Origin: RFSX01 sp965248155
GTDB taxonomy: Bacteria; Bacteroidota; Bacteroidia; Chitinophagales; Saprospiraceae
Assembly: GCA_965248155.1 (NCBI GenBank)
Contig: CBDFIO010000001.1
Coordinates: 1,426,001-1,490,000 of the forward strand
Direction: 5' to 3'
DNA length: 64,000 nucleotides
The notes beneath the pieces were generated by a model, which saw only the letters and a list, made by a program, of their open reading frames with translations, searched no databases and was not told where the DNA came from. Of the stretch, positions 9,492 to 19,397 are shown piece after piece (position 1 is the first letter of the stretch; every line of letters begins with the position of its first letter). The position numbers and the translations under genes are program-made.

Positions 9492-12400
9492 TAGCTTTTT
9501 GCAAATAATGCCATAACTGGTATTTAGGCATAAAATATAAGCCCCTTGGCTGAAGGTTGAAATGTCTAATATAGTTTTCGTACTGTTCGCTTTAATATCA
9601 TTCTCCATTACCATAGATCCATTAGAAGATACTAATTCCAGCTTTCTTATTTCATTCTCAGGATATTCAATGACGAGATGATCCGATACTGGATTTGGGA
9701 AAACAATTATCTGTTCATTTAAATTTAGGAGTTCAATTGAGTTTATGAAATCAAGCACAACAACGGTGTCCTTTGAACAAGAGTTAGCATCAGTCACTGT
9801 TAGACTATATTCACCTTCCATTAAATTGGAAGCAATAGAATCTGTAAAATTTTCAATGGGGAAGGCCCAATTGTAATTGTAAGGTGGATTCCCCCCTTCT
9901 GCTATTATCTCAATCACCCCTTCTTGTTGATTTGAAGGATTGGTAATATTCAAGTTAATTAACAATTCTTCAGGACTTGAAACATTTATTTCTTGGCTAA
10001 TTAATTTACAGTCATTGGAATCAGAAATAGTCACCCAATAATTATCATTAACTAAATTATCAATTGATGTAGATGCAGTAATTCCATTGCTCCAGTTATA
10101 ACGATATGGTTCGACACCTCCACTAACCAATATGTCAATCCCTCCCTCTTCACTATCCCAACAGCCATTATTCTCAATACTACTTACGACATAAATTAAT
10201 TCATCGGGAGATATGATTTCAATTGAGTCAGATATTCCAACACATCCTTCATTGTCTGTAACAGTTAAATTGTAACCATCGGATAGCAATTGGTCTATTG
10301 TATCAATAGTAACTGACTTAACTCTCTTTACACCATTACTCCAATTAAAATCTAAAGGCAGTATTCCTTCATTCGCTACGGCTTGAATACTGCCTGTATT
10401 ATCTCCAAAACATAATATTTCATCAATTTGATTCAATGATATATTAATCTCTTTGTTTCTGTTTTCAAGCTCAAAGGAAAAAGATTCAGATTTACATCCG
10501 AAGTTATCTACAACGGTTAAAAAATAGCTTCCCGGAAAGAGGCTATCCAACTCACTTTGTGTACTTGCAGATCCAGCATTAATATTCCAGTTATATTCAT
10601 ATGGTGTTGTTCCTCCTTCAACAATCACAGATATAAATCCGTTATTACTTCCGATACAGTTGACTGCTCTAATAGAGTCTTGAGTAACTAGAATTGGACT
10701 TGGTTCCAATATTTCCAATTCAGTCAATTGTGCAGAACAGGCGTTAAAATCTGTGACGGTAACAGAATATACTCCGGCTTTTTTATTAAATATATCTTCG
10801 GTAAATGATCCATCAGACCAGAAATAAGAATACGGACTGGTTCCTCCCTGAATCCGTATGTCAATAAAAGAGTCAAACCCATCATTACAACTAACATGTT
10901 CGATATTATTAACTCTAATCGTTAACGAATCAGGTTGATCAATCGTAATACCAGAAACAATATCGCGACACCCTTCGTTGTCGGTAACTGTCACAGAATA
11001 TTCTCCGGCTTCCAAATCAGTAATTAGGAAAATAGAGTCGCCTGTGCTCCAGTTAATAGAATAGGGTGGTATTCCACCTAAAACGCCAAGTTGAAGAAAT
11101 CCATTACTATCCCCAAAGCAATCTATATCACGCTTCAACGATATACCTGCAGTCACTACAGGTGTTGCAAGCAATGCAATGTTATCCGTAATAAGTTCAC
11201 AACCAGAACCATCCGAAATTGTGGCTTGATAATTTCCTTCCGAAAGCGTATCTATTGTTAATCCATTCATCCCATTATTCCATAAAACTTCATAGTTCCC
11301 TTGCCCTCCACTCACAGTTAAGCCAATCAAGCCATCATCTTTACCATCACAGCTTGGAGGTACGACAGCAATAGCACTATAGATAAGTTGCTCTGTTGAC
11401 TTCACGACGATGGGATCCGTAACTGTTTCACACGAATTAATATCACTGATAGAACAATAGTAAACACCCGCCGACAATCCTTCTATCCTTGCACCTATCT
11501 GACCCGTATTCCATATGTATTCATAAGGTGGCATTCCCTGGACAGCAGATAATTCAATTATTCCATCTTCGCTTCCCAGGCAGTTTTCATCCAATAATTC
11601 TATGATTTGATAATTGATATCATCAATGGAAATATCGTCATCGATTCCATTACAATTCTCATCAATATTATTGCAACTTATTTCTTGAGCTATAGGATTA
11701 ATCAAAGGGTTATTGTCATCGCAATCAAGTTCATTATCTGTATATCCCAGTGGTGCGATGTCTGAACAGATAGCTATAGTTGAACTTGCATTTCCAAACC
11801 CATCATTATCCTCATCTTGATAAAAAACATTGAGATCAACGGCATCAATACCAATCAACTTGATATGATCTAAAGCAATATCACCGCGTAGAGCATCCCT
11901 GGTTTTGAATACTCTAAAGCGCAGATTTCCATGTTGGAAATTATCTTCCAAAGGTACACTTACAAAGTTCCATTGGTCTCCCTGGTTACCAATCTGGGAC
12001 CAAATGGATTTCCAATTAACTGCATCCTTACTGTAATCAAGTTGAATTACTCCGACATCCTCACCGTACATATGATAATAGAAAGAAACAGAACAATCAG
12101 AAGTGTTTAAATTATTTACACAATCAGATATGAGATCTATACGCTGGGACTCTGAACAAAGGTCAAGTTGATTTTCTATGTAAATGTATTTCCCAATTTG
12201 GTTTTTATCTCCTGTAGGTCCGGTAAAGGCCGTGAGTGTTCTGCCTTGATTTATAATCCAATCAGAATCATTAGAATCTGCATTTTTCCAAATACCATTT
12301 AGTTCACAAGCTGCATCACATACAGCCTGACAGATAGCTTGAGAATCAAAACTTTCAAAAGAGCTGCTGTTTTGGCAACTCGTCTGAAAATAAATAATAC

Positions 12401-13481
12401 AAGATGGGGGAGAGTTGGATTCTTCGTCACATTGAGACACAACCGTTAATTCATATTCGGTATTCGGTATAAGATCGAGAATTTGAAATTCTCCGTCTTC
12501 GCATTCAGCAAAATCCGTAAATGTTTCTGAAATTGGATCAATAATTCGTTTATATAATATTTTCAAATTTTCGCATCTGGACGAAGTGCTCCAATTGATA
12601 GTGGCATTATCTGACTCTATATCAATCATGTTGAATGATCGAGGTATTACACATGCTTCTTCAGAAAAATTGAGATGGACATTTAAAAGTTTCCCAAGAT
12701 CATTAGCCGCTCTGTCACAAACAAACAATTTCCATATCCCATCAGGAGACTGACCATTAAAGAGGGTAGAAAGCTGCTCTTCGGGTCTGAAGTTTCCTAC
12801 AAAAGGAGGATTCACTTCTTCTATGGATTCACATGCATTATCAGAAAAAATCGCAAACTCCTGACATGAAGTATCTTTTGAATTTCCAAAATCATCGTTT
12901 CCATTCCCATTGTATTTTGACAAAATAATTTCAGAATTATATGGAGAAACCAATTTAATTAATAAGTCTGGTGGCCAAGGATGAGAAACGATCAGTTCCA
13001 CTTTCTCAAGAACGACATCGATCCCTAACAGTTGACTATCAAAACCAGACACATCAATTAAAAATTCTTGACCGGATGGGCAATTATTATCTTCAATATC
13101 AAATAGCAATTGGCAAAAATTATTATTCTCAATAATTGTATTGTAAAAATAGGGACCATTCCAAAGGCTCGTATCTCCTTCATTACAAACAGTCCTTATG
13201 TATAATTCATATGCTGTCCCGGAATTTAAACTATTGAATAGGTATTCATTTTCTGTAATCCCTGCTATGTTGGCTTCAAATGAACGTGAAAATCCTTTTT
13301 CTCCCAACTCAATTTCATAAGAAAGAACGTCGCTATTAAAATCCAACCACTCAATCTTGAAGCTATTAATCGAAGCATCTGAAAATGTGGATAAAATAGG
13401 TAGGTTACAAGACTGGCAAAGTATCCAACCCTGAAAAGTTAAATTAATCAGTATAAAAAATAGAATGTCTTTTAAGTTCAT
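9477..13481 (-). CDS. Large T9SS-secreted mosaic protein: FN3, P-domain-like, MopE-like motif, SprB repeats
   Basis: 1334 aa from the ATG at 13481. A TTG six codons upstream would overlap leuS and spoil the signal peptide. Order of parts: signal peptide (MNLKDILFFILINLTFQGWILC); FN3-like module to ~110; a module resembling the proprotein convertase P-domain at ~115-275 (VSHPWPPDLLIKLVSP ... PDGIWKLFVCDRA); a second FN3-like module; a putative MAM-like/discoidin-like region; a MopE-type motif near 570-630 (DEDNDGFGN ... ELDCDDNNPLINP ... DENCNGIDDD); about eight SprB-type repeats; and a T9SS type A sorting domain (VFPNPVSDHLVIEYP ... KKLLIFN). It is probably a surface-exposed or released adhesin-like protein. 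It starts 4 nt after leuS. Confidence 0.9.
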   Translation of the reverse strand: MNLKDILFFILINLTFQGWILCQSCNLPILSTFSDASINSFKIEWLDFNSDVLSYEIELGEKGFSRSFEANIAGITENEYLFNSLNSGTAYELYIRTVCNEGDTSLWNGPYFYNTIIENNNFCQLLFDIEDNNCPSGQEFLIDVSGFDSQLLGIDVVLEKVELIVSHPWPPDLLIKLVSPYNSEIILSKYNGNGNDDFGNSKDTSCQEFAIFSDNACESIEEVNPPFVGNFRPEEQLSTLFNGQSPDGIWKLFVCDRAANDLGKLLNVHLNFSEEACVIPRSFNMIDIESDNATINWSTSSRCENLKILYKRIIDPISETFTDFAECEDGEFQILDLIPNTEYELTVVSQCDEESNSPPSCIIYFQTSCQNSSSFESFDSQAICQAVCDAACELNGIWKNADSNDSDWIINQGRTLTAFTGPTGDKNQIGKYIYIENQLDLCSESQRIDLISDCVNNLNTSDCSVSFYYHMYGEDVGVIQLDYSKDAVNWKSIWSQIGNQGDQWNFVSVPLEDNFQHGNLRFRVFKTRDALRGDIALDHIKLIGIDAVDLNVFYQDEDNDGFGNASSTIAICSDIAPLGYTDNELDCDDNNPLINPIAQEISCNNIDENCNGIDDDISIDDINYQIIELLDENCLGSEDGIIELSAVQGMPPYEYIWNTGQIGARIEGLSAGVYYCSISDINSCETVTDPIVVKSTEQLIYSAIAVVPPSCDGKDDGLIGLTVSGGQGNYEVLWNNGMNGLTIDTLSEGNYQATISDGSGCELITDNIALLATPVVTAGISLKRDIDCFGDSNGFLQLGVLGGIPPYSINWSTGDSIFLITDLEAGEYSVTVTDNEGCRDIVSGITIDQPDSLTIRVNNIEHVSCNDGFDSFIDIRIQGGTSPYSYFWSDGSFTEDIFNKKAGVYSVTVTDFNACSAQLTELEILEPSPILVTQDSIRAVNCIGSNNGFISVIVEGGTTPYEYNWNINAGSASTQSELDSLFPGSYFLTVVDNFGCKSESFSFELENRNKEINISLNQIDEILCFGDNTGSIQAVANEGILPLDFNWSNGVKRVKSVTIDTIDQLLSDGYNLTVTDNEGCVGISDSIEIISPDELIYVVSSIENNGCWDSEEGGIDILVSGGVEPYRYNWSNGITASTSIDNLVNDNYWVTISDSNDCKLISQEINVSSPEELLINLNITNPSNQQEGVIEIIAEGGNPPYNYNWAFPIENFTDSIASNLMEGEYSLTVTDANSCSKDTVVVLDFINSIELLNLNEQIIVFPNPVSDHLVIEYPENEIRKLELVSSNGSMVMENDIKANSTKTILDISTFSQGAYILCLNTSYGIICKKLLIFN

Positions 13482-13485
13482 ACAT

Positions 13486-16320
13486 CTATTTAACGACAAT
13501 ATTTACCATTCGCTTCGGCACAATAATCGTTTTTATGACAGTTTTGCCATCTATCCACTTATTTAGCTCTTCTGAGGATAGTATATTTTTCTCAATTTCT
13601 TCGTTGGAACTCTCAGATGAAAAGGATTTTGTGAATCTTTTTTTACCATTTATGCAAATTGGATATTCAAAACTATCCTCTACAAGATATTGCTTTTCAA
13701 AATTTGGGAATTTCGTCAAATGAACTGAACTTGGTTTTGAAGCCAAATTCCAAAGTTCTTCTGCAGTAAACGGAGCAAATGGAGCCAGTAATTTCAATAA
13801 TGGAATTAATACAGCTTCTTTGTTACAGTTCAATTTCTTCAATTCATTAACACAAATCATTAAAGCACTTATTGCCGTATTAAAGGAAAATCTTTCAATA
13901 TCCTCCGTTACTTTTTTAATGGTTTGATGCAGAATTTTTAATTCTTCTTTAGTAGCCGCTTCATCCGAAAGTTTAAATTCATCCCGCTCAAAAAATAATC
14001 CCCAAAATCGTCTTATAAACTTCGACACACCTTCTATTCCTTGAGTATCCCAGGGTTTTGATTGTTCGATAGGTCCAAGAAACATCTCATACATCCTGAA
14101 AGTATCAGTTCCATACTTTTCTACTACTCCTTCAGGGTTTACGACATTAAATTTAGATTTTGACATCTTACCAACCTCAGAATGTGTACGAACTTCAATA
14201 TCCTCAATTTCAGGGTAAACGCCTTTTGGCGATTCAAAAAGAGCACTTCCATATTCCGGTCTCCATTCCAGGAATTTTTGTATTCCTTCTTTGTCCAAAT
14301 ATGAATTTGCTGAGCCATACTCTTTTACAAAATCAATGTGGACAGGAATCTTCGCAAAGGAATTATCATTGTCTTCAGTTACCAATTCTGCGGACACAAA
14401 TCTTCTTTGGTCAGTACTAGAATTCTTATCGAGGTAGATGAATTCAATAACTCCTTGAATCATCCCCTGATTTATCAATTTCTTGAAAGGTTCACGAGTT
14501 GGGACAATACCTTTGTCAAAAAGGAATTTATGCCAAAAACGTGCATACATTAAATGGGCAACTGCATGCTCTGACCCTCCAATATATAGATCTACATCTT
14601 TCCAATAATCAATAGCATTTTTTCCAGCCAATGAACTATCATTCTGCGGATCCATGTATCTAAGATAGTACCAAGAAGATCCTGCCACAGCTGGCATAAT
14701 ATCGGTCTCACGAGTAACCCCTTCTTTAGGATTTACCCATTGTTCTAATCTCGAAAGGGGAGATTTGCCTCCTTTACCTGGCTTGAAGTCATCAGTATCA
14801 GGTAATTCTAATGGGAGTTCGTCAATATTCAAAACATCGGCAATTCCATCCTCGTTATAAAATACAGGGAAAGGTTCTCCCCAATATCTTTGTCTGCTAA
14901 AACCTGCATCTCTTAATTTATAATTGACTTCTGCACGCCCTATACCCATTTCTTCTAAAGCCTGACAAGCAGACTTAATCGCTACTGGAACTCCCATTCC
15001 ATTCATGAAATCTGAATTGATCATGACTCCAAGCTTATCATGCATTCCAGCTCCAGGATGATTAGACTTATCAACGACATCAATTATTTTCAAATCGAAT
15101 TTCTTTGCAAAAGCATTGTCTCTTTCATCATCACTGGGAACAGCCATTATAGCTCCTGTTCCATAATCTTTAAGAACATACTCACCAATCCAAATTGGAA
15201 TATTTTCCTTCGAGAAAGGATGAATTGCATATGCCCCGGTAAATTCTCCGGTAATTTGTTTCTCAGCCATCCTATCGATTTCTGATTTGGCTTTTACATA
15301 AGCGACATATTTATCTACTTGTTCTCTTTGATCTGAAGTTGTTATTCTATTTACAAGCTCATGCTCTGGAGCGAGAACCATATATGTGGCACCAAATATC
15401 GTATCCGGTCTGGTCGTGAATATTTCAATTTTTTCCTCATGATTAGAAACATCAAAATAAATACTCGCTCCTTCAGATCTTCCAATCCAATTAGATTGAA
15501 TGGATTTGAGAGATTCTGACCAGTCAATATTTTTTAAACCATTTAATAAGCGGTCAGCATAAGCTGTAATTCTGAGGAACCATTGAGTCATCGGTTTCTG
15601 AACAACCGGATATCCCCCTCTCTCTGAAATTCCATCCTTGACTTGATCATTGGCAAGGACAGTACCCAATTCTTCACACCAATTGACATATCCGATTTTT
15701 TGATATGCCAGCCTGTAATTCATTAGTATATCAGATTTTTTCTTTTTATCAAAAGCATCCCATTGTTCAGCCGTAAATGTTTCAGTCTCACTTGAAGCCG
15801 CTTTAATTTTTGCATTGCCTTCTTTTGAAAATAGATCTTCAAGCTCCTTGATTGGCTTTGCCTTATCTTCTGAATTGTTATAATAGTATTTGAATAATTC
15901 TGTAAAAATCCACTGTGTCCACTTGTAATAGGAAGGATTGCATGTTGCAACTTCACGGTCCCAATCAAAAGAAAAACCAAGGTTACTTAGTTGCTCTTTG
16001 TAACGCTTCATATTTTCTTTAGTAGAAACTGCCGGATGAATCCCTGTAGCTAAAGCATATTCTTCGGCAGGTAATCCAAATGCATCATAACCCATAGGAT
16101 GTAATACATTAAAACCCCGCATACGTTTGTACCTGGAAAATATATCAGAAGCAATGTAACCTAGTGGATGCCCGACATGAAGTCCTGCACCTGAAGGATA
16201 AGGAAACATGTCTAAAACGTAAAATTTAGGCTTATCTGAATCGTTTTCAACTTTGTAGAGTTGAATTTCACCCCACAACTTTTTCGAGCGCTCTTCAATA
16301 GAAATAAAATCGTACTTCAT
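13486..16320 (-). CDS. leuS: Leucyl-tRNA synthetase
   Basis: 944 aa class I synthetase that charges tRNA-Leu. The HIGH-type motif is HVGH at residues 48-51, within YPSGAGLHVGHPLGY. The KMSKS loop is at ~718-722 (GKMSKSKFNVVNPEG). The CP1 editing domain lies between them, with the Thr-rich editing signature TTRPDTIFGATYMVL and the VPSDDERD region. The ATG at 16320 is chosen over a TTG one codon upstream. It is followed after 4 nt by the big T9SS gene, perhaps by read-through transcription. Confidence 0.98.
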   Translation of the reverse strand: MKYDFISIEERSKKLWGEIQLYKVENDSDKPKFYVLDMFPYPSGAGLHVGHPLGYIASDIFSRYKRMRGFNVLHPMGYDAFGLPAEEYALATGIHPAVSTKENMKRYKEQLSNLGFSFDWDREVATCNPSYYKWTQWIFTELFKYYYNNSEDKAKPIKELEDLFSKEGNAKIKAASSETETFTAEQWDAFDKKKKSDILMNYRLAYQKIGYVNWCEELGTVLANDQVKDGISERGGYPVVQKPMTQWFLRITAYADRLLNGLKNIDWSESLKSIQSNWIGRSEGASIYFDVSNHEEKIEIFTTRPDTIFGATYMVLAPEHELVNRITTSDQREQVDKYVAYVKAKSEIDRMAEKQITGEFTGAYAIHPFSKENIPIWIGEYVLKDYGTGAIMAVPSDDERDNAFAKKFDLKIIDVVDKSNHPGAGMHDKLGVMINSDFMNGMGVPVAIKSACQALEEMGIGRAEVNYKLRDAGFSRQRYWGEPFPVFYNEDGIADVLNIDELPLELPDTDDFKPGKGGKSPLSRLEQWVNPKEGVTRETDIMPAVAGSSWYYLRYMDPQNDSSLAGKNAIDYWKDVDLYIGGSEHAVAHLMYARFWHKFLFDKGIVPTREPFKKLINQGMIQGVIEFIYLDKNSSTDQRRFVSAELVTEDNDNSFAKIPVHIDFVKEYGSANSYLDKEGIQKFLEWRPEYGSALFESPKGVYPEIEDIEVRTHSEVGKMSKSKFNVVNPEGVVEKYGTDTFRMYEMFLGPIEQSKPWDTQGIEGVSKFIRRFWGLFFERDEFKLSDEAATKEELKILHQTIKKVTEDIERFSFNTAISALMICVNELKKLNCNKEAVLIPLLKLLAPFAPFTAEELWNLASKPSSVHLTKFPNFEKQYLVEDSFEYPICINGKKRFTKSFSSESSNEEIEKNILSSEELNKWIDGKTVIKTIIVPKRMVNIVVK

Positions 16321-16344
16321 CAACTATCAATAATTAAATTCGGG

Positions 16345-16352
16345 CAAAGTTA
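16345..16352 (-). promoter_or_regulatory. Candidate -7 box for leuS
   Basis: On the minus strand the sequence reads TAACTTTG, an exact TAnnTTTG box, with a start point expected ~18 nt before the leuS ATG. No TTG is found at the right distance upstream, so support is partial. Confidence 0.4.
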
Positions 16353-16402
16353 TTAGGAATATTAGTTATAATGAAAAAAGCAGAAGTAATAGTGGTGCTT
16401 TA

Positions 16403-17287
16403 TTACATTTTACTGTACAGATTGATCAATTTATCTGGATAATCACTTATAATACCAGTAACCCCTAATTTAATGAGGTTCTCCATGTCTTCAACTTCAT
16501 TGACTGTCCATGGTATTAATTGCATCTCATTATTTTTACAATAATTAACCAATTTTGCATCAACCAATCCATGATAAGGGCTGTAGATTTCTGGAATGAA
16601 ACCTAAGGTTTTAATATTCTCCTCCGGACTTGAGGTGTTTTCTATCAGGTAAACCAATTTTACTTCCTTATATGTCTTTTTGACATATTTCAATGTCTCT
16701 ACGTCAAAACATTGAACGGTTGTTTGAGGCATTATTCCCAGTTCATAAATCTTTCCTACGACTAAATCTGCGAAACTTTTATATTCTGGATGATAAAGCT
16801 CGTCCCATTTGGGTTTTCTTTTAATTTCAATATTGTATCTGATATTATTCCGACCTAGAGATTCCATCTTACTTTTAACCGCCTTGACAAGATCATCAAG
16901 ACTTGGTTTATGGACCTGCAGATTTTTTCTATCAGCGTACCTTTCGTCCTTCTTAGATCCACAATCAAATTGTTTAAGCTCTTCATAGGTCAATTGATAG
17001 ATATTATGTTCAAGTTCTAGTTCTGCGCTATATTCTTCTCCATTCTTGTCAAGACAAATGTGATATGACATAAACGGTTCATGAGATATAATTACCTGAT
17101 TGTCTTTTGATATTACTGCATCCATCTCTAAAGTATTAACGCCTAGGTCAATGGCGTGTAAGAAACCAACAACAGTATTTTCAGGATATATCCCCCTGCA
17201 TCCACGATGTCCTTGAATATCAAATTCCATATAATCCTTATTTTGACAGGCAGCTAATAAAATAATAAGAAATAAAAGTCTATTCAT
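16403..17287 (-). CDS. Glycerophosphodiester phosphodiesterase, lipoprotein
   Basis: 294 aa from the ATG at 17287. A more distal ATG would overlap glpK and hide the lipoprotein signal. The signal MNRLLFLIILLAAC gives a lipid-anchor Cys14. The GDPD TIM-barrel signature follows: QGHRGCRGIYPENT (His27, Arg28, Glu36), LEMDAVISKD (Glu54, Asp56) and ISHEP (His69). Such enzymes hydrolyse glycerophosphodiesters to glycerol 3-phosphate plus an alcohol, here probably in the periplasm. It lies 5 nt after glpK on the same strand, which points to a shared role in glycerol and glycerophosphodiester use. Confidence 0.92.
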   Translation of the reverse strand: MNRLLFLIILLAACQNKDYMEFDIQGHRGCRGIYPENTVVGFLHAIDLGVNTLEMDAVISKDNQVIISHEPFMSYHICLDKNGEEYSAELELEHNIYQLTYEELKQFDCGSKKDERYADRKNLQVHKPSLDDLVKAVKSKMESLGRNNIRYNIEIKRKPKWDELYHPEYKSFADLVVGKIYELGIMPQTTVQCFDVETLKYVKKTYKEVKLVYLIENTSSPEENIKTLGFIPEIYSPYHGLVDAKLVNYCKNNEMQLIPWTVNEVEDMENLIKLGVTGIISDYPDKLINLYSKM

Positions 17288-17292
17288 AATAT

Positions 17293-18786
17293 TTATACGT
17301 TTAGCCATTCAAGTGATCTCTGAACAGCTCTTCTCCAAAATTTCACTTTTTTGTCAAGTTCAGTTTTATTTCCTGAAGGTTGAAAATTTCTACCAATTTC
17401 AATATTTGATTTTAATCCCTCCTGGTCTTTCCATATCCCACATTGCAAACCAGCAAGGAAGGCTGCACCAAGTGCGGTGGTTTCTAAATTCGATGGCCTC
17501 ACGACTTCAGCATTTATCAAGTCACTTTGTAATTGCATTAAGTAATTATTTGCACTTGCCCCGCCATCAACATTTAAGCTTTTTATATCTTCTCCAAGAT
17601 CTTTATTCATAGCCTCAACCAAATCAAAAACCTGAAAGGCGATGCTTTCTACTGCAGCCCGAGCGATATGTCCTTTTTTTGTTCCACGGGTTATTCCAAA
17701 TATTGCTCCTCGAGCTTGACTGTCCCAATAAGGTGCTCCCAATCCTGTTAAAGCCGGCACAAAAAACACCCCACCATTGTCATTGACTTCATTTGAAAGA
17801 TCTTCAATATCTGATGAGTTCTTAATAATTTCCAAGCCATCTCTCAACCATTGGATTATAGCTCCACCAATAAACACACTGCCTTCAAGTGCATAGTGTG
17901 TGGTATCATTAATTCTCCATGCAACTGTACTCAATAAATTATGAGTAGAATACTTTAACTCAGTTCCGGTATTTAATACTAGGAAACATCCCGTTCCATA
18001 AGTATTCTTCATCATTCCTTTCTCGAAGCACAATTGACCAAATAGAGCTGATTGCTGATCGCCTATAGCTGAAGCAATTTTGACATTACCTTCGAGGATA
18101 GAGTTGTCAACTTCTCCATAATCGTCCATAGAAGAACGGACTTCAGGTAACATAGCTTTTGGAATGTTAAATAACTCCAACAGTTCATCATCCCAGTCCA
18201 TCTCTCTAATATTATACATCATAGTTCTGCTCGCATTGCTGACATCAGTTGCATGAGTTTTCCCATTCGTTAATTTATACATTAGCCAACTATCGACAGT
18301 TCCGAATATTAATTCTCCTTTTTCAGCAGAATCTCTGACACCATCTACATTATCCAAAATCCACTTAAGTTTTGTAGCAGAAAAGTATGCATCAACAATT
18401 AATCCTGTTTTATGATGGATTTTCTCCTTCCATTCTGAATCAGACAATTCCTTACAATAATCTGACGTCCTCCTGTCTTGCCAAACGATGGCATTGTATA
18501 CTGGTTCTGATGTTTTTTTATTCCATACTATAGTAGTTTCCCTTTGATTTGTAATCCCAACCGCAGCAATCTTATTTGCAACAGAATCAGGAGTATCAAT
18601 AATACTCTTGATGGTTGATAATTGAGAGCTCCATATTTCATTGGGATCGTGTTCAACCCATCCCGGGGATGGAAAGATCTGTTCAAATTCCTTTTGTGAG
18701 ATGTTTTTGATTTGACCCCGATCATTTATTATTAAAGATCTCGAACTCGTTGTTCCCTGGTCAAGGGCTAGAATATATTGCTCCAT
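17293..18786 (-). CDS. glpK: Glycerol kinase
   Basis: 497 aa, the normal length for GlpK. It phosphorylates glycerol to glycerol 3-phosphate. FGGY-family features are the N-terminal phosphate-binding ALDQGTTSSRS, the GITNQRETT block and the C-terminal NVDGGASANNYLMQLQSDL signature. The start is placed at MEQYILALDQG; an upstream in-frame codon would overlap the preceding gene. No glpF or glpD is nearby. It forms an apparent operon with the GDPD lipoprotein. Confidence 0.97.
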   Translation of the reverse strand: MEQYILALDQGTTSSRSLIINDRGQIKNISQKEFEQIFPSPGWVEHDPNEIWSSQLSTIKSIIDTPDSVANKIAAVGITNQRETTIVWNKKTSEPVYNAIVWQDRRTSDYCKELSDSEWKEKIHHKTGLIVDAYFSATKLKWILDNVDGVRDSAEKGELIFGTVDSWLMYKLTNGKTHATDVSNASRTMMYNIREMDWDDELLELFNIPKAMLPEVRSSMDDYGEVDNSILEGNVKIASAIGDQQSALFGQLCFEKGMMKNTYGTGCFLVLNTGTELKYSTHNLLSTVAWRINDTTHYALEGSVFIGGAIIQWLRDGLEIIKNSSDIEDLSNEVNDNGGVFFVPALTGLGAPYWDSQARGAIFGITRGTKKGHIARAAVESIAFQVFDLVEAMNKDLGEDIKSLNVDGGASANNYLMQLQSDLINAEVVRPSNLETTALGAAFLAGLQCGIWKDQEGLKSNIEIGRNFQPSGNKTELDKKVKFWRRAVQRSLEWLNV

Positions 18787-18796
18787 TTTTATCCGA

Positions 18797-19381
18797 TTAG
18801 GCTTTATTACAAATTCTGATTGAAGAGATATTATCAATCAGAAGATTTCCTTTGTAAGATAGTGGATTATCATTGATGAATGCTTCCAGGATGATGTATT
18901 GTGTATCGCTCTCTGGAATAAATTCAAATTTGAATCGCTTCCAAGCTTCAAAATCAAGTTTTGGTGACATAAAAATTAATTGTTGTCTTTTAGTTTTTTG
19001 ATCACTAATCCAGATCCTTAAGAATAATGGACCATTATATCCTGAATATCCATCAGAATGTGATAATCTCAAACTCATTTGGTAACAAGTTTCTGCTTCA
19101 AGAGTTTTACCCAGTCTTTGTCCAATACTTTCAGATGATCCGTCTTGCCTTGTAATTAAGCCAATATAAGTTTCACCATCAAAAGCTTCGTTGTATACCC
19201 CCCAATATCCTGGTAAAATATCCGGAGTTGTGCCTTCACTAGCAGAATACCACCCATTAGGCATTGTAGCATCGGCCGGAATACCCTCAAAAGAGCTGTT
19301 ACTGAGACTAATTTGAGAAAAAATGCAAATTTTAAATAATAAAAAAAATGATATATAAAAAACTTTAATATTATTGTTCAT
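18797..19381 (-). CDS. Secreted protein with a carbohydrate-binding-like jelly-roll fold
   Basis: 194 aa. A signal peptide (MNNNIKVFYISFFLLFKICIFS) is followed by a single domain of the type often annotated in Saprospiria as gliding-motility or CBM-like: NSSFEG ... MPNGWYS, DGETYIGL, a core of LRLSHSD and a terminal GNLLIDNISSI. The closing pattern (LLIDNIS) is typical of CBM-like jelly-rolls. It ends with no sorting domain, so it is either periplasmic or held by a partner. It is upstream of glpK by 10 nt and diverges from ftsX, with only 16 nt between start codons. Confidence 0.65.
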   Translation of the reverse strand: MNNNIKVFYISFFLLFKICIFSQISLSNSSFEGIPADATMPNGWYSASEGTTPDILPGYWGVYNEAFDGETYIGLITRQDGSSESIGQRLGKTLEAETCYQMSLRLSHSDGYSGYNGPLFLRIWISDQKTKRQQLIFMSPKLDFEAWKRFKFEFIPESDTQYIILEAFINDNPLSYKGNLLIDNISSIRICNKA

Positions 19382-19397
19382 ATTTTAGTAGTCTATC

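Noticed and set aside
9477..13481. Reading the repeat region as a CRISPR or DNA-level repeat array
   Set aside because: Similarity is at protein level (SprB-type repeats) and codons differ between copies.
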